Positions 1-13,300 of a stretch of 64,000 nt of DNA are shown here, in pieces. Where the stretch lies: the NCBI GenBank assembly GCA_026874595.1, contig CM049309.1, forward strand, positions 69,484,926 through 69,548,925. The letters run 5' to 3'. The DNA is from Sipunculus nudus (taxonomy: Eukaryota; Annelida; Sipuncula; Golfingiida; Sipunculidae). Position 1 is the first letter of the stretch. Every line of letters begins with the position of its first letter. Both the position numbers and the translations under genes were made by a program. The notes beneath the pieces were generated by a model that had not been told where the DNA came from, ran no database searches, and saw nothing but the letters and a program-made list of their open reading frames with translations.

Positions 1-1218
1 CAGCGTGTTTTATCAAGTCTTCACCTGATTATGGTTATCTGCTTAAAAGATCATTCTCAACTTGTTGTGAGAATTAAACATACCTATCAAGGGTGTCATA
101 TTTTATTTAACTCTGCTAGAAAACCATGTATCTGAGATATCACTCATGACTTTGCGACTTTTATGCTAAAAACAGAACTGGGAATAAGACAGGATTATCG
201 GCATTTACCATAAACTTTGCCATGTTGAGCGGCTATTTCATCATTTTCAAACTGGGTTAGTATATGCTTGGGAAAACAACAACAAGCCCTGTAGGACAAA
301 ACAGGCATTTTAGACCACGCATTATTCAGTCGGTGTACAACTTTTATACAATTAGGACAGGTCAATATGATGTCCCCATGGATATTTAATGTTTTGTGAG
401 TACAGAACACTAGGTTATATTCACGAGTGCAAAGCCCTTGATGGTGCCTCTTCAATTATGCATGTTTGGAGAGCCCTGACATTACAAATTATACATTTGT
501 GTCAGTGCTGTAAGAATGGTGTACCTCAAAATATATATTCATTAATAGATACGGTAAAATTCCTAAAACATCTCTGCACTATCTTGGGTTCATTGAGTGA
601 AACAATTTTTCAGTTAGCCATAAAAACTGATAATTCCGTTGTGATTTTTTATACATTTGAGTGGATTGCCAAAGAGAATACATCATGATTCACTGCCTTG
701 AGTGGAAATATGATTAATGCTAAATTTAATCAAAAAGATTTAATCAAAAAAGTTCTAAATCATTCAACACTTGAATACTAGATGATGCTGAGAAATAAAA
801 GTGGTTCGTGCCAGAAATAATAATTTTGTTCATAGATATCCCATTGTTAAGGGTCTTTCTAATGTCTTTCAAAAGTAAAACAAAATTTCTTTTGGGAACC
901 ATTTAGCTTTGACCACATGTCAGTTACAAGCATGTGATTACATTTGATTTATAATGTACTTTATTTATTTTTCTAGTTTCTGACTTCTGAATTGGGGGCA
1001 TAAACTTGACTGTGTTTGTTTTTCTGGCTGTCCATCACATTTTGTTTCTGAATGGAAACTTCCCAAATTATTATCCTATTTCATTTCTCTTAAACCGAAG
1101 TTATAGAATTACACTCAAATTTTAGAATGAAATTCAAATACCAACGTTCATGAATACTTTTGTTACAGAAAAAAAGCATAAAACCATGGTGTGATTTTAT
1201 CTTTTCTGTAATTGCCAG
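1..1218. other. Intron sequence upstream of the first visible YIPF1/2 exon
   Basis: AT-rich with no recognised exon. The sequence just before 1219 has a modest pyrimidine run (ttttatcttttctg) suitable for a splice acceptor. An 86-codon minus-strand frame at 195-455 is Cys-rich but unrecognised. Since exon 1219-1332 starts inside a codon, this stretch is intron, and the upstream exon must lie outside the window or have gone unrecognised. Confidence 0.6.
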
Positions 1219-1332
1219 GACCCTTCTGGATCTGTGCCACCCTCGTGTTCACAACAGCCATCGCTGGTAACCTTGCCAACTATTTTGCTTTTGCTGGCCA
1301 GAACTACACCTGGCACTATGACTTTCATAAAG
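1219..1332 (+). CDS. YIPF1: YIPF1/2 internal exon, first transmembrane segment
   Basis: Acceptor ...ttgccag before 1219 and donor gtaggt at 1333. The exon enters at codon position 2 (ga completes a Gly codon started upstream), holds 37 whole codons and leaves one base (g) for a split Val codon. It encodes PFWICATLVFTTAIAG and continues to ...WHYDFHK. The FWICATLVF run is diagnostic of YIPF1/2, and the segment is membrane segment 1 followed by a short loop. The open frame continues past the donor to 1433, but that part has no family similarity, so the splice is preferred. Confidence 0.95.
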
Positions 1333-4300
1333 GTAGGTTGGTTCATGGTGTGAGAGTACTCATAATAAAAGATGAATTTGTGCAGTTAATATTTCATATC
1401 AGCAAGGTCAGTTGTGATTCCAGTCTGCAGTGACCATTATATGGTTTATGTTGTGAAAGTGCTCACTGTAAAATATTAATTTATGCAGTTTAAACTTCCT
1501 ATTTCAGTAAGATAATACATAAAGACATTCAGTTTTACTGTCAATCAGACTGTGAACAGTGTTTGCAGTGAACATAATATAGTCTACAGCATAAAATTTC
1601 TCCCCATTAAATGTGAATCTGTGCATTTAAACAACTCATTTAAATCTTTTAAATTTTTTAAAATATTAGCAAAAATAAAAAATTTGTACCTTAAATTTTG
1701 CCCAACTTTGACCTTGACACATTTTTTCCTGTAACTGCTGTGGATTTAATTTTAACAGCATGTTTTTGTAAGCATTTCATCTGTTAACACCAAAAATTTG
1801 AAACCACTTGATCAAAAACTGTAGATTTTATTTAAGTTTTCAAGCACCATGTCACATATCGTTTACATCAAGCTATTGTTATGCAGTTTGCTAGGGCTCA
1901 GCTCCCCAGCTTCAGCTCTCAGTTCCTGAAATTTGGTTTACAGTTTGATGTCTCCAAAATCCCCTACCATGCCAAAAATTTGGTCACTAGAACTTAATTC
2001 CTTCGAGATATTAATGAAAAACTTCATTTTTCCATTAAAAACTCATTGTTACACTTCAAGACTGCCTAATATCAAAACCACTGATCTGATTTTGATCATA
2101 TATAAACTACATATTTTTCTATATATTTGCTATGCACATGCCAGAAATGATGTCAGTATTGCGTAACTGTTTTAAGTTATGGGCCCAAACATGATGCACT
2201 TTGTAAAAAATCAAGAAATATATTTACTCCCTTAACAAGAGGATTGCTGAAGCTAGAGATTTTTTTGTCAGTGATGTAACATTATTTAATCAAGATTCAA
2301 TTGAATACCCAAAATTAGTTCTGTATTTTTCAAATTTTATAAGTTATTAGTATAAATATAAAATTAAACTTAAATTTTGCCGTAAATTGGACCATGGCAC
2401 ATTTGTTTCCTGTAAGAATTGTTGATATAATTTTCATATCATGCACACATAAGGATTTCAGCTTTTTAGTTTAGAAAGCTGAAAGATATTGGCCAAAAAT
2501 TATAGCTTTTAATGTTTTTTTGAGACCATGTCAGACCAAGGCTCTCCCCAGCCCCTCTTCAGTCACCTGTATGTTGACCTGGTTGACCTTTCAGCAAATT
2601 ATGCATGCTTGAGGCGAGGCATACACTGGGGCAGCCAGGCAGCTTATGGCCAGCCACAGTTGATCCAGGTGTCCAACCCAACTCATCTAGTAGTTGTTTT
2701 GACCAACAACATAACAATAAATTATAAATTAATAAATTATTATTGGTTTTTAATAACAAATTAAGAAAAAATTAATAGAAAAGGAATCTGTTAGTTGATG
2801 AGTAACAGGAAATTAACTTGCAGTTACTGATGATGTAAGAATCTTGTTTGGATGGATAGAATGTCACGTATTCCAAATAACACCATTCAGTCACCTATGG
2901 TATTTTTCAGTTCAATTTTAATGATAACAAAAATTAATCATAATATTCATTACTAATCATTAGGGATCATATGAAGGAAATAAATGATAGACAAAGATGC
3001 AGTTGATAATTTTAATCTAGATTCCTACTGTGTCTAGTGTGTAGATTGATGTGAAAGTAGCCCAAAGTGAATATATTACATTAATTGTTTTTAATATAAA
3101 TAAAAGCCATAACACCAGGTACTTATGATCATTATTTAAATTTGTGAATTTTGTATATTCTGGATTCTCAGCATCATTGTTTGGCTAAAACTGAATAAAT
3201 ACCAGACATGGTGTGAATACTTTGCAAATGTATTTGAATACGAATATGAATCATTATAAAATTTCTTGCATAAGAATGGGAACTCAGGTAAAATAAAATA
3301 TTTGAATACCAGTGCAAATACTTTCAAAATGTATTCATGAATGCATTCATGAATATATTCTATAATATTATTTTAATAATCATTTCAGTTGTATTTCATT
3401 TTAAAAAATCATATGATTCTCTTATAATTTTTAATAAAAATTATATTAGGCACAATATTTGTTATTAAATTTTAATGAATAGTTAAACTCTTATATCATA
3501 TGTGCTGCTTATAAGTTATATGACGAAGTCAAAATCTGTGCGACAATAGCACTCCATTTGTTAATAAAATAAATGAAATCAATCCTCTTACCTGTCTCCA
3601 AAGATACTATCAAAATCATACATAAGCTAAACACCAACAACTCATAATACAGCTTATATTTATTACCACACAAAACCAGCATGTGCCTCATTTCCAAATC
3701 ATATTTTTTTGATCATATATAACAGCTGAGTGCCGTGACCCATGCGTCCTTTGTTGTTGTTTTTGATGAATGAGCACCAATTCATTGGTATTAATATTGT
3801 TAATATTTTTTTGCTCTTGCAAACGTCCCTTAAAAAAATTTACATATGTATTGATAATGCAATTTTTTGTTCATCAGAGTATCATTAAAAATGGATTCTA
3901 CATCATATTTTATTTCTACAATTATATTAGTTGATAGCATTTTGTATCCAGCTAGCACTTTCAGTAAATTTTAAAAAAAAAATTCCCATATTTGTTTTGT
4001 CTCAGAGCCTGTAGAACATTTTATTTCAATTGTATAGCCTAATCTGTTACTCTGCTTCAGTGGCAAATGCTGTACTCACAAAACATATTTTCATCATCAG
4101 CTCCATGTTTTATTTTCAGTAACATTTGCTGCGTCTGCAATATTTGGGTACTGGTGGTTGATTCCAACCTTGTTATGGGTTTTGTTATGGTGGAGGGGGA
4201 GTCAGGCTGGATATAGTTTCCTGGAGATGGTGTGTGTGTATGGTTACAGTCTGGCAGTCTACATTCCTATATCAGTAAGTACCAAGTATATGTGTATGTC

Positions 4301-7300
4301 CTGTATATGTGTAAATACCATATATGTGTATGTACTGTGTATATGTGTATGTACTGGGGTTCATTGGATTTAGGTTCATGAGAGTTTTGATTTCCTGAAT
4401 ATTTGTTAAAGAGAAATTATCAGGAAAATTAAATGATTTTGGTTAAGATACTCCTTCAACACAGGTGAACAGCCATTTGTCTATATGCTAATTTATTTCT
4501 CATGTCTGTTATCCATGCACATTTAATCAGTAATTGAAAAGCAAAAGATTTATAGTTTAGAAAATAACAGACCTTTTATGTTACCTGTAAATTAGAGATC
4601 AGTATTATGGATAATAAATGATCTTTTGTATTAACTTTCAGTGAAAGAGAAATTTCACTCATAAGATGATCCCTCAACTCCTTGTTATATTGTTAAAACT
4701 TAGCATGAATATATAAATCCAAAGCAAAGTAATTAAACTTCAGGTACATTATTTTGTAATCCTGCATGGTGAGACCATGAAAATGGAACACACACAAAGC
4801 ACTGAACAAGGGAAAATTGTAAATAATATAATCAGATAAATATAAGAAGCGAACCACAGTATGTGTATGTGTATGACTTGATCATGTATTGTTTGACATT
4901 TATGTGATGGTTTATATTCCTACCGGTCATACCTGATGAAGGATGCTGTGTTATCTGATGGTTAAACTGCATTAGTATACAATTCCTAAACTGATCTGAG
5001 ATAGACTAACATAGCTAAAAGTTATAGATTTTAAGTTGTTAGATAAGTTAGAAAACCAGTGACCTTGACCAAATGCAGGATAATGGTGAAGGTCATAACT
5101 TTTAGAAGTACTGCATATTGTTTTCCAAGTTGTCCAACATGTACATGATCTTGGTTACCTTGATCTTCAAGTTCAGATCTGCAAAATTATAGGATTTTTG
5201 TAAACGCCAAAGTACATTTGAAGTACTACATATTTTTTCTTCAAATTGACAAATATTTATTTCAACCAAGATCTTGGACATGTTTGAAGACTGGTGACCT
5301 TCACCTAGTTCTTCAAGTCAAATCTTTGGAAATATATGGGTTTTTTATCCTCAATTTTGAAGTATTGCATATTCTTTACTGAAATTGTTTCAACCAAGTT
5401 AAAATATCTTTGACCTTCACAACGGTGACCTTCACCATGTTAAGTATTAATATATGCTTCAGAAGAAGGGGGCCTATTTTAACGGGGGTATGCCCTGTCT
5501 TGGGATAATAAGCTTCTCCAATGCCAGAAATTTCTAGTTAAGAACCCTTGATATGTGTAAACTATGTCTCAAACAAATTTTAAAAACAGCAAATACATAA
5601 AAGTTTGTTGGTGGTGATGGTGCTGTAATGATATGTTATCCCACTTGTAGAAGCATTTGTAGCAGGTATTTTATAGCAAACAGTGGAATTTGATACATAT
5701 TTCATTATCATTCATCAGATTGAGCAATCTGATTGATGATTTATTGAAAATTAATTATTTTCAAGATCTGTGAACCTGGAAAATGTTTGGAGCATTTTGA
5801 TACTGTACCATCCATACTATGCTTTTTAAATCCCAGCTAAAACTTATTATTTAAAACTGCTTATTTTCAAGTTCATTCTCAAGTTAATTGCTCAGATTTT
5901 TAATGAGATTGTCATAAATCTTGGATCTGTTATTTATGGTTGGTAGGGTTGCTTAAAAGATCCTTTCACCTTATTGTGGTGTAATTAATAGTTAACTTTG
6001 TTATTTGAGCACCTGAAATTGAAAAAAAACAACAAATTTTATGCTCGCTCCATCACTTGTTATAGCTTAGACTGCAAACCAGTGTTCATCCTTCTTTATA
6101 GAAAGATAACCAAAAATCCTCCCTGATAGTCTTATCCAAGATGTTCAACTCAAAACTGACTACCGGTAATCATGTCTCATTTTTCATGCCTTTTATGGGA
6201 CAGAGAATGAAGGACTATAATTAAAATGGCGCATCTAATCAGATAATTAGATCTTCACATGCAGAAACATCTGAGAAATTGATAATACCAATGCAAATAT
6301 CAATATTTGACTTTATTATCATTATATATCAGTGTATAGTAAATTTCAGGCTTGGGTCAAGTACATGTACTTGTACTTGGTACTTGTACTCAAGTACAAA
6401 ATTTTCAGTACTTGGCCTGTACTTGTACTTGGTTGGTACTTGTACTCAAGTACAAAATTTTTTTCAGTACTTGGTCTGTACTTGTACTTGGTACTTTTTA
6501 CCAAGTACAGTACTTGTACTGTACTTGTACTTGCTAAAAATGTACTTGAAAAATCAAGTACATTTCAAGTACTAGTCAAGTACATGTATTTTTTTAATTA
6601 TTTTGAATAAGGGGCTCACAGGAAGTAATAGAAAGTAATATGTATTACTCTATTACTTTGCCTTCTGTTTCTATTACTATTACTATTACAGCTCAAATTT
6701 TTTATTCTATTACTATTACTATTACTATTACATGGAAAAAGCTGTAATAGTCTATCCTCAGACCTGATTATATGAACAGCTCGTGGAAACACTACCCTCT
6801 TTATAGTTCTGCTGATTAAGTTTGTCCCAGGTTACATCTGCTTATGCACCAGGCTAATTAGCTGTGGTAACTGAGAAGGTCAGGTTGGTATTAGTGGTGG
6901 GAGTCAGTTCCTTTTTCATAATCAATCATCGATTTAAGCAATCCGATCGATGATCGATTATTAATCGGTTCAGGCAAATATAAAGAAATGTGCAATTATC
7001 TGTGAGACTGTACTTTCTTAACCCAACCCGCATGTCTTAGTAATTCTACCTAAAGAAAAGAAGTTTTGCCTTATTTATATTTTCCTATTATCAGTAAGAT
7101 ATGCTTTTCAAAATTTCATTTTAATTATTTATGATTAAAAAGAATTAAACCACTACCCAGGACATCTACTTGCTGCATAGAACTAGAGAATTTATGGAGC
7201 ATTTTAACTATAGTTGGTGCTGTAGTGCTGTGGTGCTGTAGTCAAGTCTTATAATATAATACTGATTGTTTTAAAAAAAACTTTCACCCTATTTTTTATC

Positions 7301-10300
7301 AGTTGAATGTACTTTTGATTAATATACTCATAAACAAGTACTCCTTTTCTGAATCATCATAGCTTATCATGATTGTGATATACATGTACCGCATTCAGTA
7401 AGTATGAATTATCTAATTTTTGTTTTTATATTTAGTATCTAGGAATGGTAGGGATTGGTTTTAGAATCATAATTGATGATTGAAAAATCAAATTATTAAT
7501 AATCAGTTATTTTATATAGTATCTATATTACTTTGAATATAGTATATAGTATACTACTACCTAAAATATTGACCCCAATAATACATGTACAGGGGTATTC
7601 ATGATAAACCATCAATCCATCCACATCTGAGGTTGACTTGCTGTCATATATCTTTGAGAGGATGACATTTTATGCATGTGCATACATAATCGTTTTTAAT
7701 CGATAATGAAAAATGCAATCGATTTCATCAGTTTTTAAAGAAAAGGACCAATCATTGATTAAATCTATCAATCTGCACACCACTAGTACCTAGAAAAGAT
7801 ATCAGTGTTTACATCAGTGTTAAGATATCAGTGTTGACATTGGTAGACCATCAGAATATATATGACAGAATTTTTTCAACTTCACTCATAATTAATTGTA
7901 TCCCCAGACAAAGTCAGGAGATACTATGTTTTCATACCGGTCCCGCCGCCGCCGCTGCATATAAATCTTGTTGCCTCAATAACTCAAAAAATATTTCACG
8001 GATCTTTACCAAACTTGGTATATGTATAGATATTGGTGAGAGGACGACGCCTAATTAAAATGAGGTCATGACCTTGAATAGGTCCAGTTTGGGGGAAAAT
8101 CACACAAATTCTTCAATATCTCAAGAAATCTTGGATGGATTGATCCCAAAATCAAGTTGATGGAAGATCATGGATAAATATTGTCATGTTCCAGAAACTG
8201 GTGGCGCCACCTATTATTCTTTACTTGTTTTTGTGCCGTTTAACACCCCCAAAAGTGCTTCTTGACAGCACTGTGAGCATTATAAGTCAAAAACTAATGG
8301 ACAGATTTCTTTCATATTATGCATATACATAGATATAGGTTATGGGATGATGTTTATTTAAATTGGGGTCATGACCTTTCCAGTGAGAGTGGCTTTGACC
8401 TTGAATATTGCCATATATGGTGAAAATCACACAAAATCATTAATTTCTCAATAAGGGATGCATGGATTGGTCCAAAAATCAACTTGATCAAAGATCTTGG
8501 ATAGTTGTGTCATGTACCATAAACAGGTGGCACCACCTGTTATTCTTTTACTTGTTTTCGTGCCGTTTAATACCCCCATCATTGCCACTTAACAGTACTG
8601 TGAGCATTATAAGTCAAAAACTATCAGACAGATTTCTTTCATATTATACATATACATAGACATGGGTTATGGGATGATGTATATATAAATTGGGGTCATG
8701 ACCTTTCCTATTAGAGTGGTCTTGACCTTGAATATTGCCATATATGGTGAAAATTGCACAAAATCATTAATATCTCAATAAGGGATGCATTGATTGGTCC
8801 AAAAATCAACTTGATCGAAGATCTTGGATAGTATTGTCATGTACCATAAACAGGTGGCACCACCTGTTATTCTTTTACTTGTTTTTGTGCCTTTAATACC
8901 CCCATCATTGCCACTTAACAGTACTGTGAGCATTATAAGTCAAAAACTATCACACAGATTTCTTTCATATTATACATATATATAGACATGGGTTATGGGA
9001 TGATGTATATATAAATTGGGGTCATGACCTTTCCTATTAGAGTGGTCTTGACCTTGAATATTGCCATATATGGTGAAAATTGCACAAAATCATTAATATC
9101 TCAATAAGGGATGCATTGATTGGTCCAAAAATCAACTTGATCGAAGATCTTGGATAGTATTGTCATGTACCGGAAACAGGTGGAGCCACCTGTTATTCTT
9201 TGACTTGTTTTCGTGCCGTTTAATACCCCATCATTGCCACTTAACGGTACTGTGAGCATTATAAGTCAAAAACTAATGGACAGGTTTCTTTCATATTATG
9301 CATATCCATAGACATGGGTTAGGGGATGATGTATATTGAAATTGGGGTCATGACCGTTTCTATGAGAGTGACCTTTTCTATGAGTGTGGTCTTATATTAA
9401 TTGTTGCTGAAGATGGGGGGGCCTATTCTTGAAGGGGGGGACTAATTGTCTGGGGATACGATGGCACCTGCGGTGCCAAGAAATATCTAGTTTTGATTGA
9501 TTTCTCGACCAAACAGATGTGTGGGAGTGCAAGTCCAAGATAGCAAAGTCTGATCTGAGTCCTTGGTCTATGAGCACTGTCAACTCGGCAGTGACGTCAC
9601 ACACTGGGAAATCCCCTGTGACTAAAAATTCTAGATCTCAGTAAAAGCACAGTATTTCTGCCACTGTCAGTCCAGAATTTTCATGAGGGAATAAGAACAA
9701 CATGCATTACTAGGGCTGAGTTGTTGATAAAATTCAGTCCATGTTGTTACATGTGTACAAGTCAATCAAATCAGGGCAAAGTCTGGGATCTGGATGAAAT
9801 CCTCCATTCACACAACAAATGCATGTGGTATAGGTTTTCTTAACCTTCAGTGCTACATCACACAAGTGACACCTATCAAAAACAGATGGTACTAAATGTT
9901 CCTGTGCCTCTGAACATTTTGCCTTCAGTGGCAATGAATGGTTTTCCCTCAACAAGAAACCTCAATGATCAGTTAATTGTTAATTTTTTTTATTGATATC
10001 ATGTTTTTCTTGTTGCAAAAGGTCACTAGGCTTATTTTTTGTTTGTTTCTAAGGTAGCATGATGTATCTATGTCATCAACAAGGTCACATGACTTCCATG
10101 AGGACACAGGTGCATTGAAATGGAGTGACTGTCTCACGCCATTGGTGCTTGTCATGTTGAACATATATATATAGAAAATACCCTTGAAAGGATACACTAT
10201 ACCTTGGCTGAAATTTTACCCCAGGTCCCTTAAAGCATATATGATGATTTCTGTGGGCGGTGTTCGCCAGGGATCCTATATCTAATGTTTTTGTTGTGAT

Positions 10301-13300
10301 CTGTTTCTTTGTCTAAGAGGTTTCATCATTGTATCATAAGACCTAAAAAAAAGGATGGGTTTCTTTTCTCAGAAATCAGTAAAGAGGGGTGAATTTTTAA
10401 TTACCTTTTTATTATAGGTTTTCGATTAAAACATTTTTGGCTTAACAGGTAAAAGCTCAACATAAATAAGGGAAATTGTATCAAAATTGTAGGCTTTATT
10501 TTCATAAAAGAAATGTCTTCACTTCTAGAGCTTTAAATTATAAACGTCTTTTGAAAATTAAAATAAAAAAAATGTGGATGGGGGGGGTGGCCGTCAGAAT
10601 TGATGCACAGTGCCTGGGAAACAACCTTTTTATGGCTTTATTTACATCTCTGAGCTTCAAAATGAGGAAATGTATTTTAAAAGGGAGTATGACTGGGAAA
10701 TACTCTTATATCCGTGGAGACAGAAATGTGTAGTTATTTCATGGATTCATAAATTCATTCTAGTTTTTTAAACTTGAGAGATTAAATCCTCAGTGAACTA
10801 ATCTCAGTATCTCAGAATCAAAACAAGCTTATAATAACTAATGACAGTTATTCAGCTTTAGTGTGAACACACTGTAAGGAATTGCAGCAAGGAGTCAATG
10901 TTTATAATAAAACAATCAACATGGAATGATTCCATAAAATAAGAATAGAACCTGCGCAAGCTATTGGAAAATTGTTCTGTAGTGATATCTGCGGGAATTT
11001 ATAATGTAACCACTGATATGTAAGGGTACAGGAGCCCTGCTATACAGTTTAATATTTTTGAAAATGAAACCCTTCACCTTGTGGTTGCGAGTATGGGATT
11101 TAATTTGGGAGTTTGTTAAAAAAATTTGCTGCAGTTTCAAATGGAAATTTGGTTTAAAAAAGAAATACAGTTACCCAGATCTATACATGGGCATATTATA
11201 CCTGAATCAAGTAGATGTCATGTTAAATGTGCAGATTTATTGCAAAGGTTCTTTTGGGGAAAAACTTCAAAATCTTAAATAATTAAAAATTTGTGGGTTA
11301 AGTACCATTAAGTCAGCAGTTGTAGGCAGACAGGAGGTTAATGAATGGGGTTCAGAGTATGTTATGACAGGTCACATGAAGAAAAAAAAACAGAAGTGAT
11401 TAACCCTCAAGATCCCAAGGCTTCCGTAATAATGTGATTAACAGATGAGAAAATGATGATAAGCCACTTCCTTCAAGAGTAATCATCATTACATTTAGGT
11501 CACACCAAAAACAATTGTTCTACTGAGTCACACATCCTATTTTTCACAGATCAGGTTTTTTTTGTGAATGAGTGCAAAACCCTTTGTATTAAAGCCAACT
11601 ATATTCTTACCTTATCTATAGAATTTATGTGTTTTCTGACTTACACTGAGTACATATTAATGAACTCTTGGATATTCCTGTAAGATTAGTCCTCATAATG
11701 CCTATGTAATGGATGTTTGAGCTTGTTTATCTACAAGCTGTGAGTAAACATGGCAGTGTTAACAAATGAAAAAAACATGTATTCTTAGGTGTTTGATTGC
11801 TTAAGTGCAGAATTTTAATGTACAGGTACCTTGAGGGCACCATGCAAATATAGCCAAAAATATTGATTTTACTCCCCATAGGGGCCCTGTAGGCTATGTG
11901 ATAGCTGCATAAATAATGCAATAGTTTCATTTCTTGAAGTTTTTTTGAAAACAGGTGAAATTTTCTGTTGTTCATACCATTTTGAAATTGTTGCACATTT
12001 TTGCATCCATCCTGTGAATTTACCAAACTTAAAGCTCATGTTTAGTTACCTATTCGTTCCTTATTTTTGTCCCTGAGCCCTTTGAACAGTGAATTTTTTG
12101 GTGTGGCCTGGAAAAAAAAATTTTGTAACTTTACAGCAATAAACATTCTTATGTACCAGAGGAGAATATTTTGAAATAATTGTGTAATTTAATGGATTTA
12201 GTCAATTTTCACAATCAAGTCAAAGGTTCGTCACATAAAGATTTGATGGTCATGCTCCTATCCAGTAGTGACACCTTGGGAGCATTAGTGAAACTACACT
12301 GTGGAACAGTCATTGATTATTTGTGTTAACATAGATCTGGCAGATGGGGGAACAGCCACTTTCAGATAGTTATAACCCCATCATAAAGAAGTACGTTCCT
12401 TTTCATTTCCTTAACACATCTCAGTATGGTCAACTTGCACTAATTTTGCTTCTTTAAAGTGCAGTTATTCTCATTGTGGTGGGTGGCCCCGAGACCCTCA
12501 TTATCCTGCCAATGGTATGATGACACAGCATCTCAGTTCTGGTTTCCATCCACATTTTCCCCTTGGGTGTCCTACACCTGTGTACTAGTTTTTTAAAAAA
12601 AAACAACCACATGATTTTCACAAAAAAATTTTTGATCTTACAGAAAATGGGTATTAAAGACAATTTAAAATTTAACTTTTCACTTATGACTGATTTTCAT
12701 TAGATTTAAATACAGTCAAGGGTCTATATCCAAGAAAAGTTTTTTTTTTTGGGGGGGGGGAAGTCACAGGGTTTTTGTTCAGATGAATGATTGTTCTGAT
12801 AAATGATTTTGCAGAATGCACCATGATTGCTAAGTACTGGATATTATCAGATGCTGACAGGCACAAATTATTTAAGCTATGCCAAGATAACCTTTTGGAG
12901 CAAATATGTTTGTTACATTTTCCATCAATTTTATCAACGATCAAGTCATATGAAATACATTAATGTTATTGCTTATTAGCTATTGTTAATTTATCTGCAT
13001 TATTTATCCCTGCTAATCTCTGTAAACTTGCTTGGAATTACACAATCTTTTATAACAAACTAAAGAATGTGGTTATTGTTTTAATTTTAGATAAAGTTTT
13101 AGTTCTCAGTTAAATTCAGTCATATGATTAATTTATATAAACAGTTTGGGATTAATGAAGCTATACTATACTTAGAGGTTGAGTGCTAGTCTTGATTTAA
13201 ATGAATTGTATGGCATTCATATTATGCTTTCAGTTAACACTGACAAAAATACTCTCTGTCTGTTTATCTGTCTGTCTTTGTGTATGTCAGTGAATCCTTT

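Noticed and set aside
1333-1433. Open reading frame continuing from the exon 1219-1332
   Set aside because: It begins at a consensus GT donor, family similarity stops there, and the next exon at 4120 continues the protein in phase.
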